The notes under the pieces were generated by a model. The model was given only the letters and a program-made list of their open reading frames with translations. It did no database searches and was not told where the DNA came from. Positions 21,327 through 31,859 of a stretch of 64,000 nt of DNA are shown here, one piece after another (the first letter of the stretch is position 1; every line of letters begins with the position of its first letter). This stretch comes from Closterium sp. Naga37s-1. Taxonomy: Eukaryota; Streptophyta; Zygnematophyceae; Desmidiales; Closteriaceae. The stretch is taken from positions 3,221,501 through 3,285,500 of the forward strand of contig CANJKZ010000955.1 in NCBI GenBank assembly GCA_947471745.1, read 5' to 3'. Made by a program: the position numbers and the translations under genes.

Positions 21327-22124
21327 TGTTATAGTCACAATAGGCTTGAATGTGCCTAAAACGAAAGATAGAGTGCACAGTCGGATTTCTGCACAGCGGC
21401 TTCAAACGTTGATAGCGTTCTGCTCACAGCTTCAAACAACTTGCTATCAATTGTATCTAGAGCGTCTTGATGTCGCCTACAATAGGCAATTTAAATCACA
21501 CGATTTCAGCAAGTCTTGAGGACGCAACGTCGGTTTGAATGAACGGCACTATGGCAGCCACTATTGACTTAAAACACAAATTAGGAAGAGTTACGAGTTG
21601 GGAATGACTCCCAGCTCCTACAAACCCCAAGAGCCGAGGTACAGTGATGTGGAACAGTGCCACACTGTCCCCAACCACGAAGGGTCTCGAAACTACCCTT
21701 CACAAGTGCCTACACCAAGAGAAATGTTACACTACACAAAGTAATGCAACTATTCTCACTATCTTAAAGTTTACCCTTTTGGAGAGCTTCGAAATCACTT
21801 GATTCTTGAAACCAAGGCTCTGGTTCTTCAAGGTAAATTCTTCCTTGAGTTCTTGGAAGTCTGCTGCGCACACCTGCAACACGCCGAACGTTCCACACAC
21901 GACAAAATAGAAAACCGCACACGACACGCAAACGACGACGTGACACGCGACTAGCGATAACTCGCTATTGACTCGACACACACATTCAAAATCATGCCTC
22001 ATCATTTATACACTATTGTAAGCATGAAATATAACTTATTTCATGCCCTCATACCATTCCATGCACACACGCATGCACGCACACGGACAACAAGCCGAAT
22101 GCAAACCGTAGGGTTGCACCAACA
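21327..22124 (-). repeat. Cop-C 3' LTR, 798 bp
   Basis: On the minus strand it runs TGTTGGTGCAACC...GACTATAACA. The purine tract CCGAGGGGGAGTT (minus strand, 22137-22125) abuts it. It has extra short segments near 21535, 21707 and 21800 relative to the 5' LTR. Confidence 0.93.
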
Positions 22125-22163
22125 AACTCCCCCTCGGATTGTTGGCCTTAGGATCTTGCTCTC

Positions 22164-23699
22164 TCAGTTCAGAGCCATCACAGCCAGCTTGCAACACTTC
22201 CAATGCTGCTGCTCCACCAGCCTCTTGGTCATCATGTCAGCTGGCTGCCTTGTCGTCTTCACATAGTGCAACTCAACTTCACCCGCGGCCACCATGCTCC
22301 TCGTCCAATGCCACTTCACCCTCATGTGCTTGGTGAGGACATGCAACACAGGGTTCTTAGCAAGAGCAATGGCACCCTGGCTGTCACAGTAGAGTGGGGT
22401 AGGTCCTTGCTGCTCCTCCCCCAATTCGGCCAACAAACGCCGCTGCCACACAATCTCCCGTACGGCGCGGAAGAGTGCCATGTACTCGGACTCCACCGAG
22501 CTCAATGCTTGATCCACCTGCTTCTTGCTCTCCCAAGCAGTTGGGCCTCTACCAACACAGCAAATGAACCCTCCAACACTTGTCATGTCCTCTGGTTCTG
22601 ATGCAAAAGAAGCATCCGAGAATGCGGTGAGGAACAAACGCCCGGGTTCAACACCATCCGCGCCCTTTTGGCGCCTTTGCGCCGCCGCCGAGTATTGCAG
22701 CCCAACGGTCGGTGTTTGGCCAAGATACTTGGCCACCCTCATTCCAGCTGCTACCTGCTCCTCGTTAGGGCATTGAACAACCCTAGCCAACTGTCCGGTA
22801 GCAAAGGCGACGTCCGGTCGGGTGTTTACCGCCGCGTACATGAGGCTGCCCACCAACGAGTAAAAACGGCGCCTCTCCTCTTCACCAACGCTCTCCTCCT
22901 CTGGTCCCTTCACACACTTGAACCCAGAGGGAAAGGGTGTAGCCACATGGCCTTCACTCTGCCCAAATTTGGCAGCCAATGCCTCTAGGTACTTCCGTTG
23001 ATGCACCCGCATGCACCGCTTCTCCACATCTCGTTCGATGTGGAGCCCAAGGTAGAAGCTCACGTCACCAAGGGCCTTGCACTTGAACTTGTCTTGAAGC
23101 TTCAGCATCACCTCCTTCACATGGTCAGAGGAGGGTGAGAAAATGAGGATGTCATCCACATAAACCACCATGAAACTCCTCTGCTCCCCCTCGCCAAGCT
23201 CGAACAATGAGTGATCGGCCGTTGAGGGAGTGAAGCCGATCTTCTCCAAAACTCCTCGCAACTTCAAGTACCACTGCCTAGGGGCCTGCTTCAGTCCATA
23301 AAGGGCCTTTTTCAGCTTCAAAACTCTGCCACTACCATCATCGAACCCCTCTGGCTGCGCCATGAAAATCTCTTCCTCTAGGACGCCGTTGGGGAATGCG
23401 GTTGTCACGTCCATTTGTTTCACCACCCATCCTTTGATGGCAGCACCCGCGAGTAGGGTTCTCAGCGTCGTCGGCTTCACCACAGGAGCAAACAACTCCT
23501 TATAGTCCACATTCTCCTTCTGCTGGTACCCCTTGGCCACAAGCCTGGACTTGTAGCGCTCGATTTTGCCGTCGGCATCGGACTTGATCTTGAAGAGCCA
23601 CTTGGACGTAATCGCCTTACGCCCCTCCGGTAGCTCCACCAATTCCCACGTGCCGTTCTCCTCAATGCTTTTCAGCTCACTCTCATTGCCTTCTTCCAC
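22164..23699 (-). CDS. Cop-C reverse transcriptase and RNase H
   Basis: A 511-residue open frame of copia Pol. The RVT_2 domain has WLFKIK, KSRLVAKGYQQ, MDVTTAF (Asp 97) and [11 protein letters not shown], with the active site YVDD at 180-183. RNase H follows with FSDAS, SVESEYMAL and YCDSQGA, ending WHWTRSM and ADMMTKRLVEQ. It copies element RNA into DNA inside virus-like particles. The frame begins just after a frameshift near 23690 that cuts it from the integrase, so the true polyprotein is longer at its N-terminus. It ends 40 bp before the 3' LTR. This is one of the most intact pol segments in the window. Confidence 0.94.
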   Translation of the reverse strand: MEEGNESELKSIEENGTWELVELPEGRKAITSKWLFKIKSDADGKIERYKSRLVAKGYQQKENVDYKELFAPVVKPTTLRTLLAGAAIKGWVVKQMDVTTAFPNGVLEEEIFMAQPEGFDDGSGRVLKLKKALYGLKQAPRQWYLKLRGVLEKIGFTPSTADHSLFELGEGEQRSFMVVYVDDILIFSPSSDHVKEVMLKLQDKFKCKALGDVSFYLGLHIERDVEKRCMRVHQRKYLEALAAKFGQSEGHVATPFPSGFKCVKGPEEESVGEEERRRFYSLVGSLMYAAVNTRPDVAFATGQLARVVQCPNEEQVAAGMRVAKYLGQTPTVGLQYSAAAQRRQKGADGVEPGRLFLTAFSDASFASEPEDMTSVGGFICCVGRGPTAWESKKQVDQALSSVESEYMALFRAVREIVWQRRLLAELGEEQQGPTPLYCDSQGAIALAKNPVLHVLTKHMRVKWHWTRSMVAAGEVELHYVKTTRQPADMMTKRLVEQQHWKCCKLAVMALN

Positions 23700-25408
23700 T
23701 CCTCAGCATCACTACTCTCCAAGGCCTCCTTGAGAGTTGCTGGTTCTCCCGGCATCTCCACTGGAGAGAAGAACACGAAGGCACACTCGTCGTAGTCACT
23801 CTCCTCGTCATCTCCAACTATGAGTGCCACTCCGGCCAGAGCTGACTTGGCTGGCCTTCCCAATGCATCATAGGTCAGCCTATTAGGGGCTTGGATTCTC
23901 CTCTTGACCCTTCCTTCCTCCTCAGCTGCAGGGACATGAAGGCCTTGGCGTTGCTGCGGGGTGACTCGGATCCGTGGAGCACTCTTAGTGCGAGAAGGAA
24001 GTGTCGGTGCACGCTCGCTCACTTGCTGCACCTCCTCCTCTTCTTCCTCTGCATCCTTGGACTCCTCTCCCCCATTCACAAGGGAAGATTGCCTTGTGGT
24101 GGTGCTGCTGCTGCTCAGCTCCAAAGGAAGCTCCACATGCTCCAAAGCGGAACTATTCACCTCCCCAAACCGCATGCCTATCTTCGCCTCATTCTCCGCC
24201 TTCCAATCCTTGTACATCAGATTCTCCATGAATTTGCAGTCCCTGCTCACCAAGAATTTCTTGGTGAATGGGTCCCAAAGAAGCCACCCCTTGCTGTTTT
24301 GAGCCATGCCCAAGTGCACAGCCCATACCGCCTTGGCACCGAGCTTGTTGTGCCGAAGATGCTTAGGCACGAGCGCCATGCACATGCACCCGAACACCCG
24401 AAGCATATCCACCTTTGGCTTCCTTCCAATCCACTCCACATAGGGCACCCATTTGTCTGCTCCCACAAGAGTCAAGGCTCTGTTCTTGGCCACACACGAA
24501 ATCCGCACCGCATCAGGCCAGAAATATTCGGGTAGCCCGGCTTCAATGAGCAACCCACGCGCCGTCTCCGTGATTGTCCGGTTCGCTCGCTCGGCGATGC
24601 CGTTCATTGCAGGGGAGTATGGCATGGTAAGGGAGTGCCTTATGTCATTCTTCTTCAGCCACAATGAGAACTCCTTGCTCAGGAACTCTCCCCCTCGATC
24701 GGTGCGAATTGCCTTCACTAACCGGTCTTGTTGCCGCTCCACCATCGGCAACCAATCGGTCTTCACCGTTTCAGCCACGTCACTCTTCTTGGACAGCACG
24801 TACACCCAAGTCATGCGAGTGTAGACGTCCACAATGGTGAGAAAGTACTCAGCTTCAGCAGCTCCCAGCTTCAGGGGGCCCACCACGTCCATCACCACCA
24901 CATCAAGTGGTGCCTTAGCCGTTGCCTCCGAACTAGAGAACGGGTAACGGGTGAACTTGGCTTGCATGCACGTCGGGCAGCCAAGTACCTCATCGGGCTC
25001 CCCCTTCACACATATGCCAGCAACCATCTCATTCTTCACTAGCTGCTGCAAGATGGGCAGGGCCACATGCCCTATTCGCCGATGCAAGGTGAGCCAATCA
25101 CACTCCCCCGTAGCCGAAGTCGGATTGGAGAATGCCGCACTCACAATAGTGCTCCACATGTTCTCTCCGTACTCCTCCTCCGCTGCTGCCTTGGGGTTCT
25201 CTTCATCCTTGTGCTGCTTCTTGGCTGCTGCACCACTCTCCTCGTGTTGACCGAGCTTGCTGGTCACTCCAAGATTGCACTTCTTGGACTTAATCTCCTT
25301 ATCGAGACCGTTCGCGCCATCGCCACTACCAACCGCTTCACCCTTGGTGCTGATGCTTGCTGCCACTTGCCTCTCCTTAGGCATGGGGACCACAGGGATT
25401 TGCCACAT
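23672..25408 (-). CDS. Cop-C integrase
   Basis: A 578-residue open frame. The GAG-pre-integrase zinc region uses H109, H114, C144 and C147 (LHRRIGH, CPTC). The rve core has Asp 174 (MDVVGP), Asp 237 (RTDRGGEF) and Glu 273 (GIAERANR), giving the canonical D,D-35-E spacing. A C-terminal part with HLRHNKLGAKA and an acidic linker follows. The last residues overlap the reverse transcriptase frame and are out of phase because of a one- or two-base indel near 23690. Upstream it is cut from the protease by TAA at 25415-25417. All catalytic residues are intact. Confidence 0.93.
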   Translation of the reverse strand: MWQIPVVPMPKERQVAASISTKGEAVGSGDGANGLDKEIKSKKCNLGVTSKLGQHEESGAAAKKQHKDEENPKAAAEEEYGENMWSTIVSAAFSNPTSATGECDWLTLHRRIGHVALPILQQLVKNEMVAGICVKGEPDEVLGCPTCMQAKFTRYPFSSSEATAKAPLDVVVMDVVGPLKLGAAEAEYFLTIVDVYTRMTWVYVLSKKSDVAETVKTDWLPMVERQQDRLVKAIRTDRGGEFLSKEFSLWLKKNDIRHSLTMPYSPAMNGIAERANRTITETARGLLIEAGLPEYFWPDAVRISCVAKNRALTLVGADKWVPYVEWIGRKPKVDMLRVFGCMCMALVPKHLRHNKLGAKAVWAVHLGMAQNSKGWLLWDPFTKKFLVSRDCKFMENLMYKDWKAENEAKIGMRFGEVNSSALEHVELPLELSSSSTTTRQSSLVNGGEESKDAEEEEEEVQQVSERAPTLPSRTKSAPRIRVTPQQRQGLHVPAAEEEGRVKRRIQAPNRLTYDALGRPAKSALAGVALIVGDDEESDYDECAFVFFSPVEMPGEPATLKEALESSDAEEWKKAMRVS

Positions 25409-25414
25409 CTCTTT

Positions 25415-26107
25415 TTAGACATCCCTATCCTCGTGAAGGTCCCAAAGAATCCGCTCGCCAAGCCTCGCGGTGTAGGTCTTAGCTCCCTTCGAGCTCGTGT
25501 CCATGCCGGCCTTTTGCAACCGCCGCACGGAAATCAGGTTGGCAGCAAGGTTGGGCACCCAGAGCACGTTCTTGAGGCCCACCATCTTCCCATCAGCACC
25601 CTTGAACATGGCCTTGCCCATGCCTTTCACCTCTGCTCGCTGCCCCAAAGCCGATGTCACATGCTTCACCGGTGACGGTTCAAGTTCGGTGAGCAAGTCC
25701 GCACGAGGTGTCATGCTATAGGTAGCGCCGCTATCGATCACCCAATAGTCCAGGGAGTGAAGGGTGACCTTCCCCACAACTGCTGGCTCCTCAAAGCCTT
25801 CATCCTTCTCTGGACCAGCCGATGCTTGCGTGGACACGAAGAAGAATTGACCCGGAAAGCGATCGTCCCTCGACTCGCTCTCGTTGCCGGCACTCTTCAT
25901 ACTTGCAGCACCACCTCCACGACCGCCACGGCCTCCACGGCCTCTTCCTCTCCCTCCTCCTGCTCCTCTACCCTCTTGGCCTTGAGCAGGAGTCCATCCA
26001 TCAGGGAGCTTGTAGCAATCGCGCCACATATGTCCGCTCTTGTGACAATAGTGGCACTCGCCGTCGAATCGGCCGCGACCGCGTCCGTAGCTCTTGTTGT
26101 CGCTGCC
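25415..26107 (-). CDS. Cop-C gag zinc knuckle and protease
   Basis: In frame after TGA 26110-26108. It shows a knuckle CHYCHKSGHMWRDC (CX2CX4HX4C, about 26053-26012), a Gly/Arg linker, then the aspartic protease with VIDSGATYSM (Asp near 25736) and the NLISVRRLQ segment common to copia elements. It closes at TAA 25415. With the integrase frame it forms one reading phase, so this is a piece of a single Gag-Pol chain. Confidence 0.9.
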   Translation of the reverse strand, partial: GSDNKSYGRGRGRFDGECHYCHKSGHMWRDCYKLPDGWTPAQGQEGRGAGGGRGRGRGGRGGRGGGAASMKSAGNESESRDDRFPGQFFFVSTQASAGPEKDEGFEEPAVVGKVTLHSLDYWVIDSGATYSMTPRADLLTELEPSPVKHVTSALGQRAEVKGMGKAMFKGADGKMVGLKNVLWVPNLAANLISVRRLQKAGMDTSSKGAKTYTARLGERILWDLHEDRDV

Positions 26108-26110
26108 GTA

Positions 26111-26932
26111 TCAACCACTCCCGCGACCTCCACTGAAGTTGTTGCTGCCAAATCTGCTTCCCCCTCGTCCTCTGCCCCTTCCACGGCCATAACCTTGGCC
26201 GATGCTTGCTGTCCCGGCGCCATCCGAACTCGCCAACTCACGGCGGCGGAAGTCCTCTTGAAGGATCGCTCGCTTCACGTCTTCAAGCGAGAGGCGGGGC
26301 AAGTCACGATTGAGGTTGATGATGAGCGAGGACCATGACTCTGGGAGTAAGGCCAGCAACTTGGTCTTCTTTTGGAGCTCACTGTAGTTCAAATCAGCTC
26401 CCTCAAGCCGCGTCAACAAGTCGAAGAATTTCTGCACCCCTTCTTCAACCGCTTCGTCTTCTTCAATTCGTAGTGCCGCCATTTGCCGTTCCAACACCAC
26501 CGCTACCGCCGCTGTTGCAGGAGCATGTACACCCTTGAGAGCAGCCCATGCCTTTGGTCCCTTCTCTGGTTCACGCTGGAATGGCTTGATGTGACGGATC
26601 TGGCTGCTCCCCAACGCTTGCCCAAGTAGGAGATAGCCTTGTGCGCTCTTCCGCACCCACGGGCTCTTCTCCCGGTCGTTCTCGGGGCGCTTCTCCGTTC
26701 CATCCATCACCTCCAGCAGGTCAGAATGGTCAAAGATGTTCTCCATCTTGAAGGACCTTTCAGCAAAGTTGTCGCCGTTGAACTTGTCAAGCCCAAACAC
26801 CCTAGGTTCTTCCCTAGGTGGGCCAAGACTTGGTTGCACGGGTGCCATGGCTGAATCACGGGGTTGGCCTTGAGTTTAAGCTTCTCCACTGCCACCAGCA
26901 CCTCTGCCACCCCTTTTCTCAGGTCCAGCCAT
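26111..26932 (-). pseudogene. Cop-C gag
   Basis: The UBN2-type Gag reads FNGDNFAERSFKMEN, SAQGYLLLGQAL, KFFDLLTRLEG and LPESWSSLI, ending in a Gly/Arg-rich tail. The 245-residue open part begins at ATG 26848. An ATG in the same frame at 26932 (MAGPEKRGG) is the more likely original start, but TAA at 26878-26876 lies between them. The frame stops at TGA 26110 just before the zinc knuckle. Gag would build the virus-like particle. Confidence 0.88.
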
Positions 26933-26949
26933 TGTCGAAACTGCTCCAA

Positions 26950-26964
26950 GGGGCTCTGATACCA
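26950..26964 (-). promoter_or_regulatory. Cop-C primer-binding site
   Basis: On the minus strand TGGTATCAGAGCCCC lies two bases after the 5' LTR. It is the best match in the window to the plant initiator tRNA-Met complement. Confidence 0.92.
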
Positions 26965-26966
26965 CT

Positions 26967-27742
26967 TGTTATAGTCACAATAGGCTTGAATGTGCCTAAA
27001 ACGAAAGATAGAGTGCACAGTCGGATTTCTGCACAGCGGCTTCAAACGTTGATATCGTTCTGCTCACAGCTTCGAACAACTTGCTATAAATTGTATCTAG
27101 AGCGTCTTGATGTCGCCTACAATAGGCAATTTAAATCACACGATTTCAGCAAGTATTGAGGACTTCGGTTTGAACGAACGGCACTATGGCAGCCACTATT
27201 GACTTAGAACACAAATTTGGAAGAGTTACGAGTTGGGAATGACTCCCAGCTCCTACAAACCCCAAGAGCCGAGGTACAGTGATGTGGAACAGTGCCACAC
27301 TGTCCCCAACCACGAAGGGTCTCGAAACTACCCTTCACAAGAGAAATGTTACACTACACAAAGTAATGCAACTATTCTCACTATCTTAAAGTTTACCCTT
27401 TTGGAGAGCTTCGAAATCACTTCTTGAAACCAAGGCTCTGGTTCTTCAAGGTAAGTTCTTCCTTGAGTTCTTGGAAGTCTGCTGCGCACACCTGCGACAC
27501 GCCGAACGTTCCACACACGACAAAATAGAAAACCGCACACGACACGCAAACGACGACGTAACACGCGACTAGCGATAACTCGCTATTGACTCGACACACA
27601 CATTCAAAATCATGCCTCATCATTCACACACTATTGTAAGCATGAAATATATATTATTTCATGCCCTCATACCATTCTGTGCACACACGCATGCACGCAC
27701 ATGGACAACAAGCCGAATGCAAACCGTAGGGTTGCACCAACA
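26967..27742 (-). repeat. Cop-C 5' LTR, 776 bp
   Basis: It pairs with 21327-22124, with the same ends (TGTTGGTG...TATAACA on the minus strand). It is 22 bp shorter through several small indels. TGTGC follows as the target duplication. Confidence 0.93.
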
Positions 27743-29256
27743 TGTGCAAGGTTCAGGTGCACCTTCAGGTGCACAAGGCAAAACCTCCCCTGGGATGTTC
27801 CTTATGGTTGAAGATGTGAAAGGGAGTGAGGGTGATGTGAGTTCTGTTGGGAAGGTTGTGATGCACCCTGTCACTCACTAGGTGATCGATTCAGGTTGCA
27901 CAAGTCACATGACCCCACGGGCAGATTTGCTTGACGAGGTAAAGCCCCCTGGGAAGATCAAGTTTGTGGCTGCCGCTTCAGGTGCTTTGCTCCCTGTGAT
28001 GGGTGTTGAGAATGCCAAGGTGATGGGAGCCAATGGGGAGCTTGTGGGGCTTGGGAATGTCCTGCTGGTTGAAGGTTTGTCCGCTAACCTCCTCTCTGTG
28101 CGCCGGCTGTAGAAGAGCAAGGCCAAAGTTACGTTCGGCCCAACCAGCTGCCGTGCAAACCTTGGGAAGCTGTTGTTGTGGGATTTGGAGGAGAAGAACA
28201 GCGGCATCAAGGACCTATGGTAGCTGCCAATAATCCCTTGTAACGGGAAACCTTCAGCAATGACAGCGGCAGCAGCAACGGCTAAAGCAGCTGCGGGAGA
28301 AGAGGAGACTGCACCAACTGATGGGGCCTTGAGACCAAGTTCACAAAGTTTCCCTTCAGCACGGCACGGGACCAGCCAAGGCCCTGCTCGCGCTCGTGCA
28401 CATGAATGTGGTGGGCCCTTCGAGGGCCCCTTCTCTCTCGGGCAGCTGCTACTTCTTAACCATTGTGGACGACCATACGCGTGCGGTGTGGGTGTACCCT
28501 CTCAAGACTAAGGGGGAGGTGGCTGCGACTGTTCTTAAGGAGTGGATGCCGAGAGCTCAAAGGGAGAGCGGACACAAGGTGAAGGTGATCCGCACCGACA
28601 ACAGAGGAGAGTTCATTGGCAATGAGTTTGAGGCGGTGTTGAAGAAGAAGGGCATTCAGCATCAGCTGACAGTGCCCTACAACCCTCAGTAGAACGGCGT
28701 GGCTGAGCGGTTCAACTGGACCCTGGAGGAAGGTGCTCGCACTCTCCTTGGGCGTGCATGGCTGCCGGATCCATTTTAGATGAGTGCACTGCGGCAGGTC
28801 TCCCTTGTGAAGAACAGGGTGCTGGCGATTGTGGGGGACAAGTAGTGGGTTCCTTATACCAAGTGGTATGGGAGTGCACCAGCAGTAAACATGCTCAAAG
28901 CCTATGGCTGCATGGTGGTGTTTCACGTGCCAAAGGAAAAGTGAGGAAAGTTGGAAGCTTCTGGGAGATGGGGTGTGAACTTGGGGATTGCCAAGGATCA
29001 CAAAGGCTGGTTGGTGTGGGACTTGACCAGCCAGAAGCTGACTATTTCGAGGGATGTGAAGTTCCTTGAGTCACTATACTACAAGGAGTGGAAGCAACAG
29101 CAGCAGAAGCTCCCTACTACACCGCTGATCATTGAGGCCGATGAGGTGCAGCGAACTTCGAGGCAAGTGGAGGTTATTGTCTCAGAGCAGGAGATTTCTG
29201 GGGTGACTGAGGATGGGGGAGAACCTGAGGTGGAGGAGCAACAGCAGCAGCAGTAG
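27743..29256 (+). pseudogene. Cop-A unit 4: gag tail, protease, integrase (dead)
   Basis: It resumes after Cop-C with CAAGGTTCAGGTGC. The TAG before the protease (27879-27881) is shared with units 1, 2 and 5, and the protease DSG follows. TAG at 28110 and 28222 are private. About 240 bp between ETAPTDG and LRPSSQSF (near 28325) are deleted, removing the HHCC region. The integrase core (28396-28692) has Asn for the first Asp (HMNVVGP), keeps the second Asp (RTDNRGEF) and Glu, but has a stop at CAGTAGAAC (about 28689). The C-terminal part reads 28951-29256 and ends in a poly-Gln tract with TAG. Confidence 0.9.
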
Positions 29257-31043
29257 CAGCCGCAGCAACAGCAGCAGCAGCAGCCCCAGCAGCAGCAGCA
29301 ACGTGCTCCACCACGTGCCCCACGTCCGCGTGAGCATCCTAGAAGGGATGTGCGCCCACCTGTCAAGCTGAGCTATAATCGTTGTGGCTCACGGAATGTG
29401 GAGCATGCTGGAAGTGTGGCCGAGTAGTGTGATGAGGATGAGATTGCGCACGGCTACAGGGCAGCCGTCCGTGAGCACAAGACACTTGTTGAGGCCTTGA
29501 GTGGGCCCGATGCTAAGAAATGGAAGCAGAGTGTGAAGGATGAGTATGACTCTCTGTTGGAGAGTGAAACGTGGGAGCTGTGTGAGCTGCCTCATGGGAA
29601 AAAAAGCCATTTCTTCCAAGCTAATCTTCAGGCACAAGTACGGACCTGATGGGGAGCTGACCCTCTACAGGTGAAGGCTTGTGGCTAAAGGGTTCCACCA
29701 GACAAAGGGGAAGAACTTTGACGAAATTTTTGCTCCTGTGGGGAAAGGGACAACACTAAGGGCTTCATTGGAAACAGCTGCAAACTACGGATGGAGGATC
29801 ACGCAGATGGATATCTCGACTGCTCTCCTAAATGGGATCATTCTGGAGGAGCTGTACATGCTGCAGACTGAGGGGTTGGATGATGGGAGCGGCAGGGTGT
29901 TCAGGCTGAAGAAGTCCATCTATGGCCTGAAGCAGGCTCCTCGCGCATGGTACCACAAGCTGGAGGAGACACTGCTGGCTGGGGGGTTCAAGAAGAGTGA
30001 ATGTGACCACAGTCTGTTCCTGCTGCAAGAGAAGAACAAGTTCCTCATGCTCTTGGTGTACGTGGATGACAGCCTTCTCTTCTCTGAATTGTCTACAATG
30101 ATTGAGCGTGTGGAGGAGATTCTGGAGATGTAGTTCAAGTGCTCGAAGATGGGAGATGTGAAGTACTACCTTGTGATGCATGTGGAGAGGGACCTTGACA
30201 ATGGAGTGTTGAGGTTGCACCAGAGGAAGTATTGTGAGGGGCTGGCGGAGAAGTATGGGCTGCAAGATTGAGGAAAGCCAGCAACCCCACTGCCTTCGGG
30301 GTTCACAATGGAGCCTTGTGGTGGGTGAGAGTGACAGGAAGCTGTTTCATTCCATGGTGGGGGCAATCAACTATGCGGCTAACCACACGCGGCCTGACAT
30401 TGCCTTTGCTACATCCAGGCTTGCCAGTGTGGTTTCACGCCCCAGTCATAAACAGCTGGAAGCGGCCAGGAGGTTGGTCCGCTATGTGAGTGCAACGGCA
30501 TCAGTGGGTTTGGAGTACAGTGCTGTGCGACAGAGGCTGCAGAGGGGTGCAGCTGATTTGAGCAAGGGGGAGATGCTCTTGACTTGCTACACCGACGCTA
30601 GCTTCAACTCTGTGAAGGCGGATGGCACCGGCATTGGAGGATATGTGTGCCTGTTTGGAGGTGGTGCAGTGAGCTGGCGCAGCAAGAAGCAGAATGAGGT
30701 GGGGCTGTCTTCATGTGAGACAGAGTACATGGCCCTGCATCACGGGGCAAAGGAGGTGGTGTGGCTGAGGTGTTTGTTGGAGGAGATCTGAGTGTGCCAG
30801 AGGGAGCCGATAGTAGTGTTTTGTGACAATGAGTCCGCTGTGAAGCTTGCAAAGAATGCATGTCTTCATGGCCTAACAAAGCACATCAGGCCAAAGTGGC
30901 ATTGGACGAGGAGGCTCCTGGACAAGGAGGTGCGGCTGGAGATTGTGAAGTCCCATCAGCAGGCGGCTGACATTCTAACCAAGCGCCTCGCTGAAACTGA
31001 GTATTGGAAGGGGATGAAACTTGCTGGAATGAGTGTGCATTGA
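29257..31043 (+). pseudogene. Cop-A unit 4: reverse transcriptase and RNase H (dead)
   Basis: The shared TAG after SVAE lies at 29425. An A-run shift near 29600 and a TGA near 29647 break the N-terminal part. 29681-30133 is open with MDISTALLNG and YVDDS, ending at the shared TAG 30131. The shared TGA after GLQD is near 30269. 30234-30791 and 30792-31043 hold RNase H with all three acidic motifs, separated by the shared TGA at 30789. A polypurine tract and a truncated LTR follow. Confidence 0.91.
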
Positions 31044-31100
31044 GGGTGCATGCTTGAACTATGGCATGTGGGATGATGGTAGGCAGCCAGAGGGGGAGTT

Positions 31101-31369
31101 TGTTATGTGATGCTATCATTTGCATTCACGTCTGTCTGCCTCCCATCATATGATCGTGTGTTGCATGCGTGGTGTGTGCGTGTGCAAGAATTCCTATTTG
31201 GTGTGGTTTGGATTCTCTGAGTGTGTGTGTGAATTTTATTCTGCTTGAGCAGATATCTGAAATGAATCCTCTGCTCAAGAGGTTTCCGACAAACCAAGAA
31301 TCGCCGCGATCGGAGCAAGAACGAGAAAGATATGATCGTTTGAAGTTTTGATTGTGATGCGGCGACTAT
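31101..31369 (+). repeat. Cop-A LTR, truncated (269 bp)
   Basis: It starts TGTTATGTGATG after AGAGGGGGAGTT and follows 11450 onward to GCGGCGACTAT. At about 31370 it is replaced by minus-strand B3 linker sequence. The missing part of the array is the LTR end, the gag of unit 5 and the 3' half of B3. Confidence 0.9.
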
Positions 31370-31657
31370 ATGATCCCCCCAGGCTCCTCACCCCAAGACG
31401 CAGCACCCCCAGACACAGCACCTCGAGCAGCTCTTGAGTCGCCTGCTACCTCAACAGGCACAGTAGCAGGGAGAGGGTCTACCTGAGAAACACCTAAGGG
31501 AGAAGGACCCTGAGGCGAGAGGGGGTCTACCGGAGAGGACCGGGAGCAAGGAAGAGTGGCGGGGGTGGGAGAGGGGCAGAGCGGTAGGGGAAGAGATGGT
31601 AAAAAGGAACCGTCTCGTCAAACGTGACGTCCAAAGAGGGGAAGACACGGCGCGAGG
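31370..31657 (-). pseudogene. B3 linker and integrase tail (left of nested element)
   Basis: It matches 15588-15840: GCACCCCCAGACGCAGCACC repeats (the AEPGGAE-type linker), then the integrase C-terminal coding bases. It is interrupted at CGCGAGG by a plus-strand Cop-B element and continues at 39189. The final CGAGG (31653-31657) is the target duplication. Confidence 0.88.
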
Positions 31658-31791
31658 TGTCAAACTTATATCTACTATAGTCTGTTTAGGCTGTAGTGGG
31701 GCAGTCCTTAGAGGGTACAACACTTTTGTGTTTCCTATTTGTACCCTCCTCCTTTCTAGTTCAATCACTCTTTCTCGTCAATCATCTCACA
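31658..31791 (+). repeat. Cop-B 5' LTR, 134 bp
   Basis: TGTCAAACTTATATC...CATCTCACA, followed at once by TGGTATAGAG. It pairs with 39056-39188. At this length it is far shorter than typical copia LTRs of several hundred bp. Confidence 0.93.
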
Positions 31792-31831
31792 TGGTATAGA
31801 GCTAGTTTCGAGTTTTTTTTAAAGGGCCCAC
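31792..31831 (+). promoter_or_regulatory. Cop-B primer-binding site and start of leader
   Basis: TGGTATAGAGCTAG abuts the LTR. The hairpin seen in other copies is eroded here (CTAG/CGAG with a mismatch), but the T-run (31813-31820) and the box GGGCCCACCA (31824-31833) are kept. Confidence 0.78.
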
Positions 31832-31859
31832 CACTGAAATCCTTCTTAGCTTCCTGACG

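Larger units (their letters stand above)
21327..27742 (-). mobile_element. Cop-C, complete Ty1/copia element nested in Cop-A
   Basis: A full minus-strand element of 6416 bp has two LTRs, a primer-binding site, a polypurine tract and all copia domains. The 5-bp target duplication TGTGC flanks it (21322-21326 and 27743-27747), and the empty site is present in units 1, 2 and 5 (for example 1253-1257). Coding capacity is nearly whole: three in-frame stops (26876, 26108, 25415) and one frameshift near 23690. The LTRs differ by small indels (798 and 776 bp), so insertion is not very recent. Confidence 0.96.

Noticed and set aside
23891-25675. Several plus-strand frames of 100-214 residues inside Cop-C
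   Set aside because: They are antisense to the intact integrase and protease frames and show no domain.
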